From the NCBI GenBank assembly GCA_903970435.1, contig CAJCIS010000100.1, positions 1-43,365 of the forward strand: a DNA stretch of 43,365 nucleotides. Direction: 5' to 3'. Shown here in pieces: positions 39,871-43,365 of the stretch (positions are counted from its first letter, which is position 1; the number at the start of each line of letters is the position of its first letter). Under the pieces are notes generated by a model, which worked only from the letters and a program-made list of their open reading frames with translations, made no database searches and had not been told where the DNA came from. The position numbers and the translations under genes are program-made. The DNA comes from Acidobacteriota bacterium. GTDB taxonomy: Bacteria > Pseudomonadota > Alphaproteobacteria > Acetobacterales > Acetobacteraceae.

Positions 39871-41661
39871 ATGTCCCGAAAATCGTCTTCCGCCGCACCC
39901 GACGAGGTGTTCGCCTTCCTGTTATCACATTGGGCGCGGCAGCGTGGCCTGGCTTGCGCCATTGTTGGCCTCATCGCCGTCGCAACGCTGGCGGATGTGG
40001 CCACGCCCATTTTCGCCGGCCAGCTCGTCGATGCCGTGGGCGCGCCCGCGGCGCGCGGCGGCGGGGCGGCCGCCTTGCGAGCGCTACTGACGCTGGGCGG
40101 GCTGGGGCTGCTGTCGGTGGTCACCTATCAGGTCGCGTTCCTCGGCATCGTGCGCTTCACGCTGCGCATGATGACGGACATCAAGGCCGAGGCGTTCGCG
40201 CGCGTGCAGGTGTTTTCCGCGGCGTGGCATGCCGACAGTTTTTCGGGGTCCGTGGTGCGTCAGATATTGCGCGGCGCCGGCGCGATCGATCCGCTGAACG
40301 ACGTGGTGTTTTTCGGATTGCTGCCGATCAGTGTCATGCTGGTAGGCATCACCTGCGTGCTTGGCTGGCGTTGGCCGGTGTTGGGCGCGGCGGTCGCCGT
40401 CGGCAATTTTGCCTACGTGGCATTGGCGCTGACGCTGTCGATACGCTGGGTGGTGCCAGCGGTGGACCTGGCCAACCAATGGGACTCGCGCGTGTCCGGC
40501 GCTCTGGCCGATGCGGTGACATGCAATGCGACAGTGCGCGCATTCGGCGCCGAGGCGTACGAGTTGGCGCGCTTCGATCATGTGCTGGGAAGGTGGCGCG
40601 GCCGCACGCGGCGGGCCTGGCTGCGCGGCATGGGCAGCTATTCGGTGCAAAGCCTGTCGCTGGTGGCGTTGCAGGCGCTGATTTGCGGCACCGCGGTTCT
40701 GCTCTGGTGGCAGGGGCACGCCAACGCCGGCGACGTGGCGACCGTTCTGGCCACCTATTTCGTTTTGTACGGCTATCTGCGCGACGTGTCGCGTTTCGTT
40801 CGTGAAACGCAACGCGGGGTGGCCGACATGCAGGAACTGGTGATGTTGGCCAGCGCTACGCCTGGCGTGCAGGATCGTCCTGGCGCGCCGGCTTTGCAGG
40901 TGACCGCGGGACGCATCGAAGTTCGGAAAATATCGTTCCGGTATCCGGGCCATGACCAGGGCGGTCCGTTGTTCGACAACCTCAGCGTCACCATCGAGGC
41001 CGGCGAGCGTGTGGGGCTGGTGGGTCCGTCCGGCTCCGGCAAGTCGAGCTTCGTGCGGCTGATCCAGCGGCTGCATGATCTGGATGGCGGCCGGATTCTG
41101 ATCGATGGACAGGACATAGCGGGGGTACGGCAGGATTCGTTGCGGGCGCAGATTGCGCTGGTGCCGCAGGAGCCGACTTTGTTTCATCGCACGCTGGCGG
41201 AGAACATCGCCTACGGGCGGCCGGACGCTTCCGCGGCGGACATCGAGGCAGCCGCGCGGCTGGCGCGGGCACACGAGTTCATTGTGCGGCAACCCAAGGG
41301 GTACGCGACCCTGGTGGGCGAGCGGGGCATAAAATTGTCCGGCGGCGAGCGTCAGAGGGTGGCGATTGCGCGTGCGTTCCTGGCGGATCGCAAGATCCTC
41401 ATCCTGGACGAGGCGACCAGCAGCCTGGATTCGGAAAGCGAGGCGGCGATTGCCGAGGCCGCCGGACGGCTCATGGCGGGACGCACCTGCCTGGTAATTG
41501 CGCACCGGCTTTCCACGGTGCGGGCGATGGATCGCATTCTGGTGTTCCGCGACGGGCGCATTGTGGAGCAGGGTAGCCATGGCGCCCTGGTGGCGCGGTC
41601 CGGCGGGCTTTATCGTGACTTGTTCGAGCGCCAGGCGCTGGGGCTGGTGAGTGCGGAGTGA
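39871..41661 (+). CDS. ABC transporter, fused permease/ATPase (exporter type)
   Basis: The 596-residue half-transporter has an N-terminal six-helix exporter domain (to about residue 325; e.g. CAIVGLIAVATLADVATPIF) and a C-terminal nucleotide-binding domain with Walker A GLVGPSGSGKSSFVRLI, Q-loop ALVPQEPTLFHRTLAENIAYG, signature KLSGGERQRVAIARA and Walker B ILILDEATSSLD, H-loop VIAHRLS. It would work as a homodimer or with a partner; the cargo is unknown. ATG 39871 (MSRKSSSAAPDEVF) is preferred over TTG/GTG upstream at 39850. It ends at a repeat with a GGAA microsatellite. No partner gene is adjacent. Confidence 0.92.
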   Translation: MSRKSSSAAPDEVFAFLLSHWARQRGLACAIVGLIAVATLADVATPIFAGQLVDAVGAPAARGGGAAALRALLTLGGLGLLSVVTYQVAFLGIVRFTLRMMTDIKAEAFARVQVFSAAWHADSFSGSVVRQILRGAGAIDPLNDVVFFGLLPISVMLVGITCVLGWRWPVLGAAVAVGNFAYVALALTLSIRWVVPAVDLANQWDSRVSGALADAVTCNATVRAFGAEAYELARFDHVLGRWRGRTRRAWLRGMGSYSVQSLSLVALQALICGTAVLLWWQGHANAGDVATVLATYFVLYGYLRDVSRFVRETQRGVADMQELVMLASATPGVQDRPGAPALQVTAGRIEVRKISFRYPGHDQGGPLFDNLSVTIEAGERVGLVGPSGSGKSSFVRLIQRLHDLDGGRILIDGQDIAGVRQDSLRAQIALVPQEPTLFHRTLAENIAYGRPDASAADIEAAARLARAHEFIVRQPKGYATLVGERGIKLSGGERQRVAIARAFLADRKILILDEATSSLDSESEAAIAEAAGRLMAGRTCLVIAHRLSTVRAMDRILVFRDGRIVEQGSHGALVARSGGLYRDLFERQALGLVSAE

Positions 41662-41662
41662 T

Positions 41663-41807
41663 AGGAAGGAAGGAAGGAAGGAAGAATTTCTTTTTTGAAA
41701 AAAAGAAACAAAAAACTTTTGTTTTAGCTGCGCCGCCGAAGGTGGAATGCCCTTAAAGAGTAAAAGTTTTTTGGTTCTTTTTTTCAAAAAAGAACTGCTT
41801 CTTCCTT
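41663..41807. repeat. Composite HR48 inverted-repeat element (145 bp) with GGAA microsatellite
   Basis: The left copy (41663-41725) starts with five GGAA units (AGGAAGGAAGGAAGGAAGG), then stem TTTCTTTTTT-GA-AAAAAAAGAAA and AAAAAACTTTTG. The right copy (41755-41807) is near consensus in - orientation. The 29-bp core, AGCTGCGCCGCCGAAGG and following, differs from the conserved-core type. Between an exporter gene and the following + gene. Confidence 0.82.
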
Positions 41808-41823
41808 GGCTTAGGAGGTTCAA

Positions 41824-42483
41824 TTGCCGTTTTACTGGGCGCCGGAGGGCGTCCGCACAGCCCTGCTTCTTGTAATGATCGTGTTGATGCTGACCGGCCG
41901 GCGGTCCGGCGCCTATGAGCACCGGCTGCGCTTGCGGCGCGAACTGGTCGGCCTGCGCGCCGCCCTGGTGGCGGAACTGAACGGGTTGCTGGCGGCCTAC
42001 GACCTGAATGCCCAGTCGCTTGCCGCCGGGGGGCCGCACATGATTCCGGCGCGGCCGTATTTCAGCGCATATCGCGGCAACATGAACCGGCTGATCAATC
42101 TGCCGCCGGCGGAGGTCGCCGCGGTGGTGGCGGCGCACGCGGCGGCCGATACGCTTGATGCCGCGGCACAGATCGCCAGTCCCGTCCCGCGCCGCCGGCC
42201 GAACGAGCCGGCGCCGGCGGAACGGTGCATGCTTGATGTTCGGGTGTTGCTCGCCGATGCGGCGGCGGCGGCGCTGGCGGCGCGGGACATTCTGGCCGCG
42301 GGCGAGGCGGAGGTGCAGGCCGGCTGGCTGGCGCGGATTCGGCAATGGATGGCGGAGGCGATGAACAAGGCCAGGGATTTCAGGGCAGGGGATTTTGCCC
42401 CTGGACCCGGCGTGCCGGCGCGTGCACTCACACGCCAGGGCCTGAGGCCCCAAACGCAGGCCGGCGAGAACCAAGCCGGCTAG
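41824..42483 (+). CDS. Unknown protein with one N-terminal membrane helix
   Basis: I do not recognise this 219-residue protein. TTG 41824 has a strong AGGAGG six bases upstream (41813-41818), which sets the start. RTALLLVMIVLMLTGRR is one membrane helix, followed by a coiled, Arg- and Ala-rich cytoplasmic or periplasmic part with RLRLRRELVGLRAALVAELN and the Tyr/Asn-rich segment RPYFSAYRGNMNRLINLPP. About the last 34 residues (AGDFAPGPGVPARALTRQG and on) are encoded by a GC-rich dispersed motif, so the native C-terminus may have been replaced. The 18-bp gap to the next gene suggests co-transcription. Confidence 0.7.
   Translation: MPFYWAPEGVRTALLLVMIVLMLTGRRSGAYEHRLRLRRELVGLRAALVAELNGLLAAYDLNAQSLAAGGPHMIPARPYFSAYRGNMNRLINLPPAEVAAVVAAHAAADTLDAAAQIASPVPRRRPNEPAPAERCMLDVRVLLADAAAAALAARDILAAGEAEVQAGWLARIRQWMAEAMNKARDFRAGDFAPGPGVPARALTRQGLRPQTQAGENQAG
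42376..42460. repeat. GC-rich dispersed motif inside a gene 3' end
   Basis: GGGGATTTTGCCCCTGGACC followed by CGGCGTGCCGGCGCG and the small palindrome GGGCCTGAGGCCC. It resembles the stretch at 34019-34079 (GCTCTGCCCCCTAGACCCCC then GGCGTGCC). It supplies the last 30 or so codons of the gene starting at 41824. Confidence 0.45.

Positions 42484-43365
<882 letters not shown>

Overview
The window reads as GC-rich chromosomal DNA of an alphaproteobacterium, most likely an Acetobacteraceae-type (Rhodospirillales) organism. This rests on protein style and gene order: the argH-lptM-lysA-TIGR02302 block with a divergent tlpA, an NAD-type isocitrate dehydrogenase beside a PoxB-type pyruvate dehydrogenase, a short Nfu protein, NnrU and a LigE-like GST. 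The species cannot be named from sequence alone. No tRNA, rRNA, CRISPR array, prophage or intact transposase gene was seen.

Positions 1-6657 hold the S10/spc ribosomal protein cluster on the + strand: the 3' end of rplB, then rpsS, rplV, rpsC, rplP, rpmC, rpsQ, rplN, rplX, rplE, rpsN, rpsH, rplF, rplR, rpsE, rpmD and rplO. Gaps are short and several start/stop pairs overlap. The cluster stops after rplO. The usual secY-adk-rpsM-rpsK-rpoA-rplQ tail is absent, and a composite inverted repeat sits directly after the rplO stop codon.

From 6.8 to 24 kb the DNA is a mosaic of single genes and small groups: acyltransferase, SDR dehydrogenase, nudC, an Nfu-type Fe-S protein, a bactofilin, an EI24/CysZ-like membrane protein, a TPR-OGT glycosyltransferase, a PfkB kinase, a DsbA/FrnE-like oxidoreductase, a GST, a ferredoxin reductase-like flavoprotein followed by a degenerate histidine kinase-like protein, NnrU, a GloVer-repeat secreted protein, a CheZ-like protein, ettA and a GNAT acetyltransferase. 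From 24.1 to 27.2 kb there is a three-gene TadE/TadE/TadG-like set. From 27.4 to 31.5 kb come a YtcA-like remnant, poxB, an NAD-type isocitrate dehydrogenase and a frameshifted GT87-like gene. From 31.5 to 37.5 kb lies the compact argH-lptM-lysA-TIGR02302 block, with tlpA divergent from it. The last part holds a TPR-sulfotransferase, a decayed HigA-like antitoxin, an ABC exporter, a small membrane-anchored protein of unknown function, and the 5' part of an aspartate/aromatic aminotransferase gene that runs off the end.

The most striking feature is a family of about 48-bp AT-rich palindromic repeats (called HR48 here; the label is mine). I count 23 copies, all outside confidently called coding sequence, none inside the ribosomal cluster, and most placed just after stop codons. 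Six pairs are arranged head to head as composite elements of about 110-160 bp, and three of these share a conserved internal core. This looks like a MITE-like mobile element whose single terminal repeats are also scattered as possible transcription-end structures. Several decayed genes (YtcA-like, GT87-like) and the spc break coincide with these repeats.
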